From positions 1 to 21,212 of the forward strand of contig CAJUFP010000089.1 in the NCBI GenBank assembly GCA_910585645.1: a stretch of DNA of 21,212 bases, given 5' to 3'. A model generated the notes under the pieces. That model saw only the letters and a program-made list of their open reading frames with translations, was not told where the DNA came from and did not search any database. Positions 1 to 6,970 of this stretch are shown piece after piece; the first letter of the stretch is position 1; each line of letters begins with the position of its first letter. This DNA comes from an uncultured Hungatella sp. GTDB taxonomy: Bacteria > Bacillota > Clostridia > Lachnospirales > Lachnospiraceae. The translations under genes and the position numbers were made by a program.

Positions 1-185
1 ATTTTTTCAGACAGGTGATCCATGCCGCAGACCTCAATCTGAAAATGGAGGAAGCTTTAGCCTATGGGATTTTGAGCGCGCTGCTGTCAACAATCAATGC
101 CAAAGAAACGCTTTCCGTCACCTGCGATTATTTCGCTGCTTTTGATTTTATGGTGGATAGCCTTGTGGCAGATATTTTTGCGTAA
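1..185 (+). CDS. C-terminal end of an unrecognised protein (5' partial)
   Basis: An open frame runs from the window edge (first full codon at position 3) to a TAA at 183-185, giving about 60 residues that end in DSLVADIFA. The peptide is mixed hydrophobic and acidic and looks like a helical, soluble C-terminus. I do not recognise the family. The stop lies 11 bases before the next ATG, with the Shine-Dalgarno sequence AAAGGAG between them, so the two genes are probably cotranscribed. The start and most of the gene lie outside the window. Confidence 0.5.
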   Translation, partial: FFRQVIHAADLNLKMEEALAYGILSALLSTINAKETLSVTCDYFAAFDFMVDSLVADIFA

Positions 186-196
186 AGGAGATTTTT

Positions 197-541
197 ATGA
201 CAGAATTTGAGTACAAAACTTTATCCATTGACAGCAAGGAAACAGAACATTCCAAGGAGGACAAAATGATGAAAAAAGTAAATCAAGCTTGCGAAAAGCT
301 GAATCGTAGATTGGGGATTTCCGTAGAGCTTCCCAACCCGAAAAAGAAAGCGTTAAAAACGGCTGCGGCTTGTAACTTAGTTGTCGGTGCTGGTCTGGTG
401 GCGGCAGGAATCCTTTTCCCGTCAAAATCTTGTGCGTTATTGGGCGGCATCAGCGTTATCAGCAGCGTTGTACTGCGAAAAGAAAGCAAGCATAAGAACC
501 ATGAATCAGAGGGTGTACGCGAACATAAAAACCCGGCATGA
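197..541 (+). CDS. Small hypothetical membrane protein (114 aa)
   Basis: A 114-residue protein with a charged N-terminal half (about 1-54, Lys/Glu rich) followed by two short hydrophobic stretches at about residues 56-74 and 78-93, and a basic, His-rich tail. This suggests a small membrane-anchored protein with a hairpin-like pair of helices. The ATG at 197 follows AAAGGAG at good spacing. A second in-frame ATG at 266 follows an even stronger AAGGAGG (254-260), so a 91-residue product starting MMKKVNQ is possible. I do not recognise a family. The neighbours suggest mobile-element cargo, but this is inference. Confidence 0.6.
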   Translation: MTEFEYKTLSIDSKETEHSKEDKMMKKVNQACEKLNRRLGISVELPNPKKKALKTAAACNLVVGAGLVAAGILFPSKSCALLGGISVISSVVLRKESKHKNHESEGVREHKNPA

Positions 542-559
542 TTTTGCAAATAGACAAAA

Positions 560-745
560 CCATACCACCAACCTTTTCCCTCAGCCTTTTTAAGATAACC
601 TCCTCGCCCAGCCCGTCCCCCCGGCCCAGCTCAATGAATTTCCGGCAATGATCGTGTTCACAAATCCCATAAGGTCGGTCCGTTCCGTATCCGTCAGCTC
701 GCCTTCCCCGTGGAGACGCACCATCTCATCCCGAAAATATGCCAG
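560..745 (-). pseudogene. Decayed minus-strand coding relic
   Basis: Two overlapping minus-strand frames carry protein-like stretches that do not join. One reads YFRDEMVRLHGEGELTDTER and continues to a TAA near 591. The other picks up downstream with CRKFIELGRGDGLGEEV. Charged, helix-like composition in both frames and a frame change in a GC-rich patch near 630 suggest one gene broken by an indel, with no start codon left. I cannot name the family. It lies just downstream of the AAA-ATPase-like gene on the same strand and could belong to a lost neighbour. Confidence 0.3.
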
Positions 746-783
746 GTGATGGTCGTCTTGTCAAGTTAGGGATAAAAAAATCT

Positions 784-2472
784 TCATCTTTTTATCAAAA
801 CTTCTTTCCCTTGAAAAGCAAAACCATATTTTCGGATGCGATCGCCAGGAAATCCCCTGCTCTCCAAATCCGCCTCATATCGCTGCTCCTCAATCTGCTT
901 CAGCGCGGCACCAGCAGTGTCCTCCAACGATTTCTCCTCGCCCGGATCCCTCACCTTGAATTCCATTATAACCGCATTGTCCGTTCCGTTCTTCGGCTCC
1001 ATCACCACATCATACCTTCCGAATCCACTCTCCCGGTTGGATGTAATAATATAGCGGTCTGCCAGTTCCACGGCCAGTCCCAGCACAAAACCATGGTAAA
1101 ACCGCTCCGGCTGTGTCTCCATGGAAGGATTTCTTCCGCTGTCAAAGTAGCTGAACGTAGCCAGGGCCACACGGTTCATATAGGCGTTCATGGACTTTAT
1201 GTCATCCTGTAACAGTGCCCTGATAAAGCCGTTGTAGACTGTCCCGGAGCGGGTAAACCATTTCCGAATCATCTTTTGGAACATGATCTGCACTTCCTTG
1301 TTGGTCAGCGCCAGCTCATACATATCTGCTCCCGTGTCTTCATTGAATTCGTAATTCTCCGCTTTCAAGTATCCGCTTGCCAAAAACAGACTCCAAATGG
1401 CGTTCTCATCTGCGTCTAACTGTTCGAAAATAATCTGTTCATCGACTTCCTTATACAGATACTCGCCTTTCAGCAGGTTCTCCATAGATATTTTTATGTC
1501 TGCGCTTCCCTCCCGTATCAGCTTATCTACCAATCCGTTACTGCTGGTGTTGGCCCAGTAAGTGGAAAGCCTTTTTTTATCCAGATAATTGATAATCGAC
1601 CAGGGATTATAGATATCTTTCCTTTTTCCGAATGTAAAGCCGTCATACCAGGCTTTTACGGCCTGCCTGTTTTCGTACAGACCGCATTCCTGCAATGCCG
1701 CCCATACCTCCTCCTCTGTAAACCCGAAGCTGTCTTCATATTTCTCTGATGTAGTGGTCACTACCTCCAAATTATTGAAATCAGAGAAAATAGATTCCTT
1801 GCTGACCCTTGTGATTCCGGTCATAACCGCCCGTTCCAGATGCGGATTTGTCTTGAATGTGGAATTGAACAAGCCTCGGATAAATTCTGCCATCTCTTTC
1901 CAATAACCGTACACCCAGGCCTCCTGAAGAGGTGTATCATATTCATCCAGCAGGATAATCACTTTCTTCCCATAGTAACCTGCCAGATAACCGGACAGAT
2001 TCTTTAAGGAATACGCCGCTTCGGAATCCGTCATTTCGATCAAAGTCCTACGGAAAAGCTCTGATTCACCTTCCTCCAGGCTCCCTTCCGCCAGCAGAAA
2101 ACCATATTTCCGGTACACTTCTTTGATAAGCATGCAAATCTTTTCCCTTGCCATGTCAAAGGTATTCGCCTTTACATCCGCAAAACTTAAGGATATAACC
2201 GGCCAGGTTCCCTGAAGGTCACGGTACTTCTTGTCTTTCCATATGGATAGTTCTTCAAAGACTTCCCCCTCACCCGCATATTCCAGGGAAAGAAACCGTT
2301 CCAGCATGTTCATATTCAAGGTCTTCCCGAATCTGCGGGGGCGGGTGATCAGTGTCACATCATCCCCACTTTCCCACCATTCCCTGATAAAACCTGATTT
2401 ATCAATATATAAATACTGATTCCGGATCAATTTATCAAAATTCTGAATGCCAATTCCCACAGTCCTTGCCAT
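784..2472 (-). CDS. AAA-ATPase-like protein with C-terminal PD-(D/E)XK nuclease domain
   Basis: A 562-residue protein of the AAA-ATPase_like/DUF1703 type, very common and often multi-copy in gut Clostridia and Bacteroides. The N-terminal ATPase domain has a modified P-loop, RPRRFGKT at residues 44-51, and a Walker B strand VIILLDEYDT at 171-180. The C-terminal domain shows the PD-(D/E)XK signature: D488 in GRYDVVM and E504-F-K506. Length is normal for the family. The ATG at 2472 has a GGGGG ribosome site about 10 bases upstream. Its role is not established; these proteins are suspected selfish or toxin-like ATPase-nucleases and often occur near mobile elements. It appears intact and monocistronic. 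An AT-rich inverted repeat with a T run just past the stop (about 768-795) may terminate it weakly. Confidence 0.88.
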   Translation of the reverse strand: MARTVGIGIQNFDKLIRNQYLYIDKSGFIREWWESGDDVTLITRPRRFGKTLNMNMLERFLSLEYAGEGEVFEELSIWKDKKYRDLQGTWPVISLSFADVKANTFDMAREKICMLIKEVYRKYGFLLAEGSLEEGESELFRRTLIEMTDSEAAYSLKNLSGYLAGYYGKKVIILLDEYDTPLQEAWVYGYWKEMAEFIRGLFNSTFKTNPHLERAVMTGITRVSKESIFSDFNNLEVVTTTSEKYEDSFGFTEEEVWAALQECGLYENRQAVKAWYDGFTFGKRKDIYNPWSIINYLDKKRLSTYWANTSSNGLVDKLIREGSADIKISMENLLKGEYLYKEVDEQIIFEQLDADENAIWSLFLASGYLKAENYEFNEDTGADMYELALTNKEVQIMFQKMIRKWFTRSGTVYNGFIRALLQDDIKSMNAYMNRVALATFSYFDSGRNPSMETQPERFYHGFVLGLAVELADRYIITSNRESGFGRYDVVMEPKNGTDNAVIMEFKVRDPGEEKSLEDTAGAALKQIEEQRYEADLESRGFPGDRIRKYGFAFQGKEVLIKR

Positions 2473-2508
2473 ATGTCATACCCCCTTGTCCGCCTTTTTC
2501 ATAGCCGT

Positions 2509-2787
2509 TCAGACAACCCTTAAACGGTTATCCTCTTTCTGCTTATCCATATTATATATGTTTTCCATATATTGTACAAGCAAATCACAGGATTTCGCCT
2601 TTGAGCCATAAGTGCATACTCATTTTCAAGTAATGTGTCAAAAACTCCCTGATCATCTGTATTGATTGAGACACACACAGACATATTTTTCTGAAACTCA
2701 TGAAGATATCGGGAATTAAATCGTAAAATAGGATGAGCCTCATATTTTTGAATAGTCCCAATCAAATAGTTAGACGATGGCATATAC
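2509..2787 (-). pseudogene. C-terminal relic of an adenosine-deaminase-family protein
   Basis: The minus-strand peptide from about 2787 reads MPSSNYLIGTIQ, then a His-Pro-Ile motif (HPILRF), then SINTDDQGVFDTLLENEY. This matches the C-terminal metal and substrate region of adenosine deaminases, whose form is roughly CPxSN, then HP, then NTDDPxxF and an EY motif; the Asp-Asp pair corresponds to the catalytic Asp residues. After EYALMA the frame shifts: the protein-like continuation (SKAKSCDLLVQYMENIY) lies in another frame and ends at TGA 2509-2511. The N-terminal catalytic half is absent, cut off where the transporter relic begins. It is clearly broken and non-functional. The parent could have been a large deaminase-domain protein, such as the RdrB partner of RADAR phage-defence loci, but this fragment cannot prove that. 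Confidence 0.6.
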
Positions 2788-3432
2788 GGTTCCGTCATTG
2801 CGCTGACCGTTTCGAAGCTCCTGAAAATCAATGACATCGCCTATGAATGCCCATATCAGCATGTTGAAAATCCCCAATCCCATGCTGCTGATAAAATTCA
2901 TCAGCATAAACATATAGGGAGACTTCACTTTCAGCACCCATAAAATCCCAAAGATGATACAGGCTGCCAGGACGCCTATGGAACACACTTCTTTTTTCCC
3001 AAACTTTGACGCCAGCTTTGACGCAACAGGAGCAATCAGCAGCATTGGCAGTATCTGCGCGAAACTGACAACCGACAAAATCTGGGTGTTATTAAAGTAG
3101 TCTTTGTACAAGTATGCGGTCATGGTTCCTGTAAGAAGGCTCCCTATAAGCAGCACCAGGGCAATTACGATAATTACCAGCAATGGTTTACAGCTAACCA
3201 TCTGTTTCAAAGCCACAAAAAGATTTTCTCCTGACTTCTTCTCCCGCTTTCCATGGACTCTCTCCGTTGTCAGCCCATAGCATCCCAGATAAAAGGAAGC
3301 GGCAAGGACTCCGTACAAAACAGCTACCATGGTAAGCCGTTCCGGGACAACTACCTGCTGGTCCGTACCGCTGGCTGCATATACGATCTTGTCCTTTAAT
3401 CCAAAGGGCTTCGTGTTTTGATTTGTATCCAT
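2770..3432 (-). pseudogene. Truncated GPH-family sugar:cation symporter
   Basis: The 220-residue open frame has glycoside-pentoside-hexuronide (GPH) symporter features: N-terminal KPFGLKDKI, the central loop ending LTTERV, several hydrophobic helices, and the late-domain motif GDVIDFQELRNGQRNDGTVY. The family usually has about 450 residues and 12 helices. Here residues 1-19, the normal N-terminus, join directly to VVVPERLTMV, which belongs near the middle of the protein, so about 150 residues are lost in frame. The protein then stops after YAIV, losing several C-terminal helices. It is therefore deleted twice and very unlikely to transport. It is divergent from the intact AraC gene, which probably once regulated it for uptake of a glycoside. 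Confidence 0.75.
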
Positions 3433-3470
3433 TTCCTGCTATCCTTTGTTTACTTTTTTCTATAATAAAT

Positions 3471-3484
3471 ATCATGGCCATGAT
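3471..3484. promoter_or_regulatory. 14-bp perfect palindrome in the symporter/AraC intergenic region
   Basis: ATCATGGCCATGAT is a perfect palindrome 39 bases upstream of the symporter relic's ATG. It sits just upstream of a minus-strand TATTAT (3461-3466) that could be a -10 box with no good -35, as expected for an activator-dependent promoter. It could be an operator. AraC proteins more often use direct repeats, so the link to the adjacent regulator is inference. Confidence 0.3.
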
Positions 3485-3542
3485 TTTATAGACAATATTT
3501 GCTTGTAATATGCACTATAAAATATTTTTTAAGAATTATTTA

Positions 3543-3571
3543 TTGTGCAATATCACCACTTATGGTATGAT
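3543..3571 (+). promoter_or_regulatory. Sigma-70-type promoter for the AraC gene
   Basis: TTGTGC (3543-3548) and TATGAT (3566-3571) are separated by exactly 17 bases. Transcription would start near 3578, about 70 bases before the ATG at 3651. This supports 3651 over the farther-upstream in-frame start at 3510, which lies before this promoter. Confidence 0.5.
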
Positions 3572-3650
3572 TATAGCAAATATCTATTGGAATGTTTATC
3601 CACAAAGCAAACCAAAAATTGGACATTTCGAAACAAAGGAGCAAACTTCT

Positions 3651-4427
3651 ATGTCAACGGATAACAAAACCGCAGAAAACGGCCTGATGCCCAGTCTGGA
3701 AACCATATTTATGGGGGATTCGATTATCAATGACGATTTAGTGTTTGAAAGATATGCAGATGAAAAGAAGCTGTTATATTTTGTTGTTGCCGGAAATTAT
3801 GAACAGGCGCTGCTTATCTGGGACCGCGCGCCAAAAGAGCCGTCTTATTATGCGGACCTTATTGCCAGGGTTCCTGGTGACCATGACCGCCTTCTCCGCA
3901 ATTTGGCCTGGATTCTCAATTCCACCCTTCGGGTCACTCTTCTTTTTACCCATGTACCGGTGAATTATGTACATATTGTAGCAACCCATTTTGGAATGAT
4001 GATTGAACAAATACCGGTGGAGCTGTTGGTTAACCAGCAGTTGTTCCACAATATGCTGGAAGTATACTGCCACGCTGCAAAGGAATTCGGCAACAGGCAG
4101 TACAGCAAAACCGTAGAGAAAATAACCAATTACATTTTAAGCAACCTGCAGACAGAACTGACTCTGAATCAGATTGCCCAGGTTTTTAATTTCTCCCCGG
4201 CCTATATCAATCGGCTGCTGAAAAAGGAAACCGGTTTTTCCACGATTCAGTATATTAAAAAACAGAGAATCTCCCTGGCAAAAATATTGCTCCACTTTGA
4301 TGATATGGCTGTTGCCGATATCGCTTCTATCGTAGGATATCCGGATTCCGCCTACTTTTGCCGTGTTTTTAAGCAGACAGAACATGTATCTCCATTGCAG
4401 TATAAAGCTCAGAACAAGGAACACTAA
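3651..4427 (+). CDS. AraC-family transcriptional regulator
   Basis: A 258-residue regulator. The C-terminal 100 residues form the paired helix-turn-helix DNA-binding domain of AraC/XylS proteins: the first helix pair lies in ELTLNQIAQVFNFSPAYINR, and the second contains DIASIVGYPDSAYFCRVFKQ, followed by the usual SPLQY. The N-terminal part (about 1-150) is alpha-helical and resembles the sensor part of two-domain clostridial AraC regulators. It lacks a receiver domain, so it is probably a one-component ligand sensor. The ATG at 3651 follows AAAGGAG by about 9 bases. It is divergent from a wrecked GPH symporter, so it is likely an orphan regulator whose original target is lost, although the gene itself looks intact. 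Confidence 0.85.
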   Translation: MSTDNKTAENGLMPSLETIFMGDSIINDDLVFERYADEKKLLYFVVAGNYEQALLIWDRAPKEPSYYADLIARVPGDHDRLLRNLAWILNSTLRVTLLFTHVPVNYVHIVATHFGMMIEQIPVELLVNQQLFHNMLEVYCHAAKEFGNRQYSKTVEKITNYILSNLQTELTLNQIAQVFNFSPAYINRLLKKETGFSTIQYIKKQRISLAKILLHFDDMAVADIASIVGYPDSAYFCRVFKQTEHVSPLQYKAQNKEH

Positions 4428-4588
4428 AGCCGGGACAGGGGAATATCTGCCAGTATAGTCGGCTGACCGCATCCTGTTTTTATAATCCTATTCCATTTAT
4501 CTCTTTTCGGAAACGTATTCCTAATCAGCCTTCCTCCCACAACGCCTCCCACTCAATACAATTTGGGCGTTCTAATGTATCGTTCTTT

Positions 4589-4945
4589 TTATGTGAATAC
4601 GCAATTCCGAAAAGGGAGTTCCTCCACGGCCTTTGCTATGGAATCGTTATTCATGCCCATAGCCTTAAGGTTAAACGCCGTCTGCTTCGCATGCTCCATC
4701 TTTCCTTTCTTTATACCATAGTCTTCGCCCTCTTTACGTCCCTGTTGCCATCCTTCTCTCAAAATGGTCTTTGCTTCATGCTCAAGAACCTGTCCTCCCA
4801 TAACTGACTTCACTCCTTCCCTGACATTTTCATATTTCTGCGCAAGGTTCTCCACAACTTTGTCTGACATTTCCATGATGATCTTCCTGGTGTATGCGCT
4901 GATCTGCCCTGCTTCTAAAAGGCCGTCCCGCCAGGCGTCTTCATC
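4589..4945 (-). pseudogene. C-terminal remnant of an Rpn-like (PD-(D/E)XK) recombination-promoting nuclease
   Basis: The minus-strand frame from 4945 to the stop at 4589 reads EDAWRDGLLEAGQISAYTRK, then a helical linker, then a Gly/Lys/Glu-rich repeat (REGWQQGRKEGEDYGIKKGK) and a short C-terminal helix containing DSIAKAVEELPF. This tail is typical of Rpn/PD-(D/E)XK nuclease-family 'transposase' proteins, which carry the nuclease fold in about 200 N-terminal residues. That N-terminal part is absent: an in-frame stop and the end of the serine recombinase lie immediately upstream. The first internal ATG is at 4876, but a product from it would lack the catalytic domain. The truncation point matches the recombinase end within a few bases. 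Confidence 0.6.
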
Positions 4946-6590
4946 TCAATGGCCATCTTATCCGGCGGTGCTGATCCGCGAAATTAAACTCAATACTGAT
5001 CTCACCGCCCTGATGAATATAAATATTTTTTACCAAAGCAACCAAAATCCCCCTGTTCAGTTCCCTTACATTTTTCTCCTTCAAAAAATAAGCCAAACAA
5101 GGCTCCTTCTCCTCCCCCCTTTCCGCCATCCCCCCACGCTCTGACTGAATGGTTTGGATGACCCGTCTCAACTGTTCCGTCATGGAAGCATACTTCTGCT
5201 TCAAACGAGTATATTCCTCTTTCGAAATATCTCCGCTTTTCCAATCACCATAAAGCTCATCCGAAATCCCGATCACTTTATCCAGTTCCTTTTGGCGGGT
5301 ATGAAGCAACGCCGTCAAACGGTCTGACTCATTTCCCGCGCCAGGCGACTTATGGATCTCCTCCACTGCCTCATCCAAAGAATCAACCAACGAAATCTGC
5401 GCCTGGATTGCCGCTAAAACAGCCTTAACCACGGTCTCCTCCCTGATCGCGTGTTTCGTGCAGGCGTTTTTCGATTTTTCCCGGAAGGTACGGCAGTAAT
5501 AATAAACCATATTTTTTGTTTTCTGCCTTGTCATCGCCTTTTTGCAGTCAGCGCAGCGGATAAACCCGGATAACAAATGCAGACTTCTTTCTGTCGGCGC
5601 TGTTCGGGTGTCCCTTGTCTGAAGGTCAGCCGCCTTTTGGAACAATTCCGCCTCAATAATCGGCTCATGGGTATCCGGAACCATATACCAGTCTTCTTCC
5701 GGAACAGCCTGCCTTTCATGAACTTTATAGCTGATCACCCTCTGTTTCCCCTGGACCATGATTCCCAGATACATCTTATTTTTTAAAACCGCGGCAACCG
5801 AACCAGGCGACCAAAGCCCGTCGCTTTTCCCGCTTTGGGGGCAGCAGAAATTCAGTCCCTTGCTTTTTTTATAAGCGGCCGGCCCCGCAATCCCTAAGTC
5901 ATTGAGCCGGCGCGCGATTCCGTTTTTGCTCATCCCCTCATAAACAAACCATCGGTAAATATTCCGCACCACCTCCGCGGCCTCCTCATCAATCATCAAG
6001 GCGTTTTTATTTTCCGGGGACTTCTTATAGCCATATGGCGCGAAGGCTCCAATAAATTCGCCCTTTCGCCGTTTCGTTGCAAAGGTGTCACGGACGTCCA
6101 GAGAGGTTTTCGCCGCGAAACGGTCATTCATCAAACCATTGATGGGGATTTCCAGTCCCTGGAGGGTTTCCGGGTGTAGAAAAGAATCGACTTTAGGGTC
6201 GCTGACCGTAATAAACCTGGTTCGGTTCATGGGAAAGATTTTCTCCAGAAAATACCCCTGATCCGAATAATTCCGAAACATGCGGGAAAGGTTTTTGCAG
6301 ACAATACAATTTATCTTTCCGGCTTCCATATCATGAATCATCCGCTGAAAATCCGGGCGGTCATAATCGGTTCCTGTCAGGCCGTCGTCAATATAGTAAT
6401 CAACAAGCTGAAACTCCCCCTCAAAAAAGGTTTCCAGATATTCCCCGATGATCTTTTTCTGATTGGTGACGCTTAAACTCTCGTCGTTTCCGTCCTCCCG
6501 TGAAAGACGAATATACACAGCCACCAGCCAAATCGTTTTGCCTAAAGCCCAGGGAGCGCCGCTGCTTACAGCTTTTCTGATTCTAGCCAT
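4941..6590 (-). CDS. Large serine recombinase (TndX/TnpX-like)
   Basis: A 549-residue site-specific recombinase. The resolvase catalytic domain (about 22-170) begins VAVYIRLSREDGND, with S30 as the predicted nucleophile. It is followed by the Recombinase domain (about 205-310, including RRKGEFIGAFAPYGYK), a zinc ribbon starting IRCADCKKAM, a coiled-coil stretch (about 420-480), and a C-terminal segment like DUF4368 (VALVKNIYIHQGGEISIEF). Length and architecture are complete for the family that excises and integrates clostridial mobilisable elements. The ATG at 6590 follows AGGAGG by four bases. It lies 21 bases after a DUF6870-like gene, as in an integration operon. An insertion or deletion end lies at its 3' side, where an Rpn relic is cut off. 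It is probably active or recently so. Confidence 0.9.
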   Translation of the reverse strand: MARIRKAVSSGAPWALGKTIWLVAVYIRLSREDGNDESLSVTNQKKIIGEYLETFFEGEFQLVDYYIDDGLTGTDYDRPDFQRMIHDMEAGKINCIVCKNLSRMFRNYSDQGYFLEKIFPMNRTRFITVSDPKVDSFLHPETLQGLEIPINGLMNDRFAAKTSLDVRDTFATKRRKGEFIGAFAPYGYKKSPENKNALMIDEEAAEVVRNIYRWFVYEGMSKNGIARRLNDLGIAGPAAYKKSKGLNFCCPQSGKSDGLWSPGSVAAVLKNKMYLGIMVQGKQRVISYKVHERQAVPEEDWYMVPDTHEPIIEAELFQKAADLQTRDTRTAPTERSLHLLSGFIRCADCKKAMTRQKTKNMVYYYCRTFREKSKNACTKHAIREETVVKAVLAAIQAQISLVDSLDEAVEEIHKSPGAGNESDRLTALLHTRQKELDKVIGISDELYGDWKSGDISKEEYTRLKQKYASMTEQLRRVIQTIQSERGGMAERGEEKEPCLAYFLKEKNVRELNRGILVALVKNIYIHQGGEISIEFNFADQHRRIRWPLR

Positions 6591-6611
6591 TTAACCTCCT
6601 ATCCGCCAAAA

Positions 6612-6842
6612 TCATTGCTTTAAACCGCAAAAATACCGGACAAGTATCTTGGAAAGTTCCTGCTCCTCATTGACAAAGGAAATATGTACAGGCGTGTTGT
6701 CACAAAGAAAGTTATATGGGTCTCGAATCTGTTCCAAATATCGGAGCATACGCAAAGTCCCGGGCAAACCGGTATCAATCGTTACACCGCGAATATCCGC
6801 CAGACCATTTCCGGGTATGTCCCCAATGGAATCCTGACTCAT
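6612..6842 (-). CDS. DUF6870-like small protein in a recombinase operon
   Basis: A 76-residue protein whose core (ADIRGVTIDTGLPGTLRM, then YLEQIRDPYNFLCDN, then a beta-like VHISFVNEE and a final helix) resembles small conserved proteins, annotated as DUF6870 as far as I recall, that sit next to large serine recombinases in clostridial elements. The function is unknown; a role in recombination directionality or regulation is only inferred. The ATG at 6842 overlaps the stop of a 30-codon ORF as ATGA, suggesting translational coupling. An in-frame TTG at 6866 behind GGAGG would add eight residues and is a real alternative start. The gene ends 21 bases before the recombinase. Confidence 0.55.
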   Translation of the reverse strand: MSQDSIGDIPGNGLADIRGVTIDTGLPGTLRMLRYLEQIRDPYNFLCDNTPVHISFVNEEQELSKILVRYFCGLKQ

Positions 6843-6931
6843 ACGCTCAAGTTCTTCTGCTGACAATATGTTTCGGCCTCCTTCACTTGTGGAATAGTAA
6901 AGTCTATGATCACCGGTTTGTCTATTATCAT
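6839..6931 (-). CDS. 30-residue ORF coupled to the DUF6870-like gene
   Basis: ATG at 6931 to TGA at 6839-6841, encoding a 30-residue peptide that begins MIIDKPVIIDFTIPQ and ends KNLSV. Its TGA overlaps the next ATG (ATGA). Such an overlap and the beta-strand-then-helix look suggest a real short leader gene. It could equally be the surviving end of a longer gene, because only 39 bases separate it from the LysR stop. The ribosome site (GGGGAATCGGG) is weak. No family recognised. Confidence 0.4.
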   Translation of the reverse strand: MIIDKPVIIDFTIPQVKEAETYCQQKNLSV

Positions 6932-6970
6932 CCCGATTCCCCAATTCTTTATGAAAACCGGCGGACACCC

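Noticed and set aside
3510..3650. Upstream extension of the AraC gene to the ATG at 3510
   Set aside because: A good promoter lies within this interval and the ATG at 3651 has a strong ribosome site; the extension is AT-rich and unlike coding sequence.
4503..4614. 10-bp inverted repeat (CTTTTCGGAA / TTCCGAAAAG) with a 92-base spacer
   Set aside because: Arms are short and far apart, and one lies inside the Rpn relic coding sequence; chance is likely.
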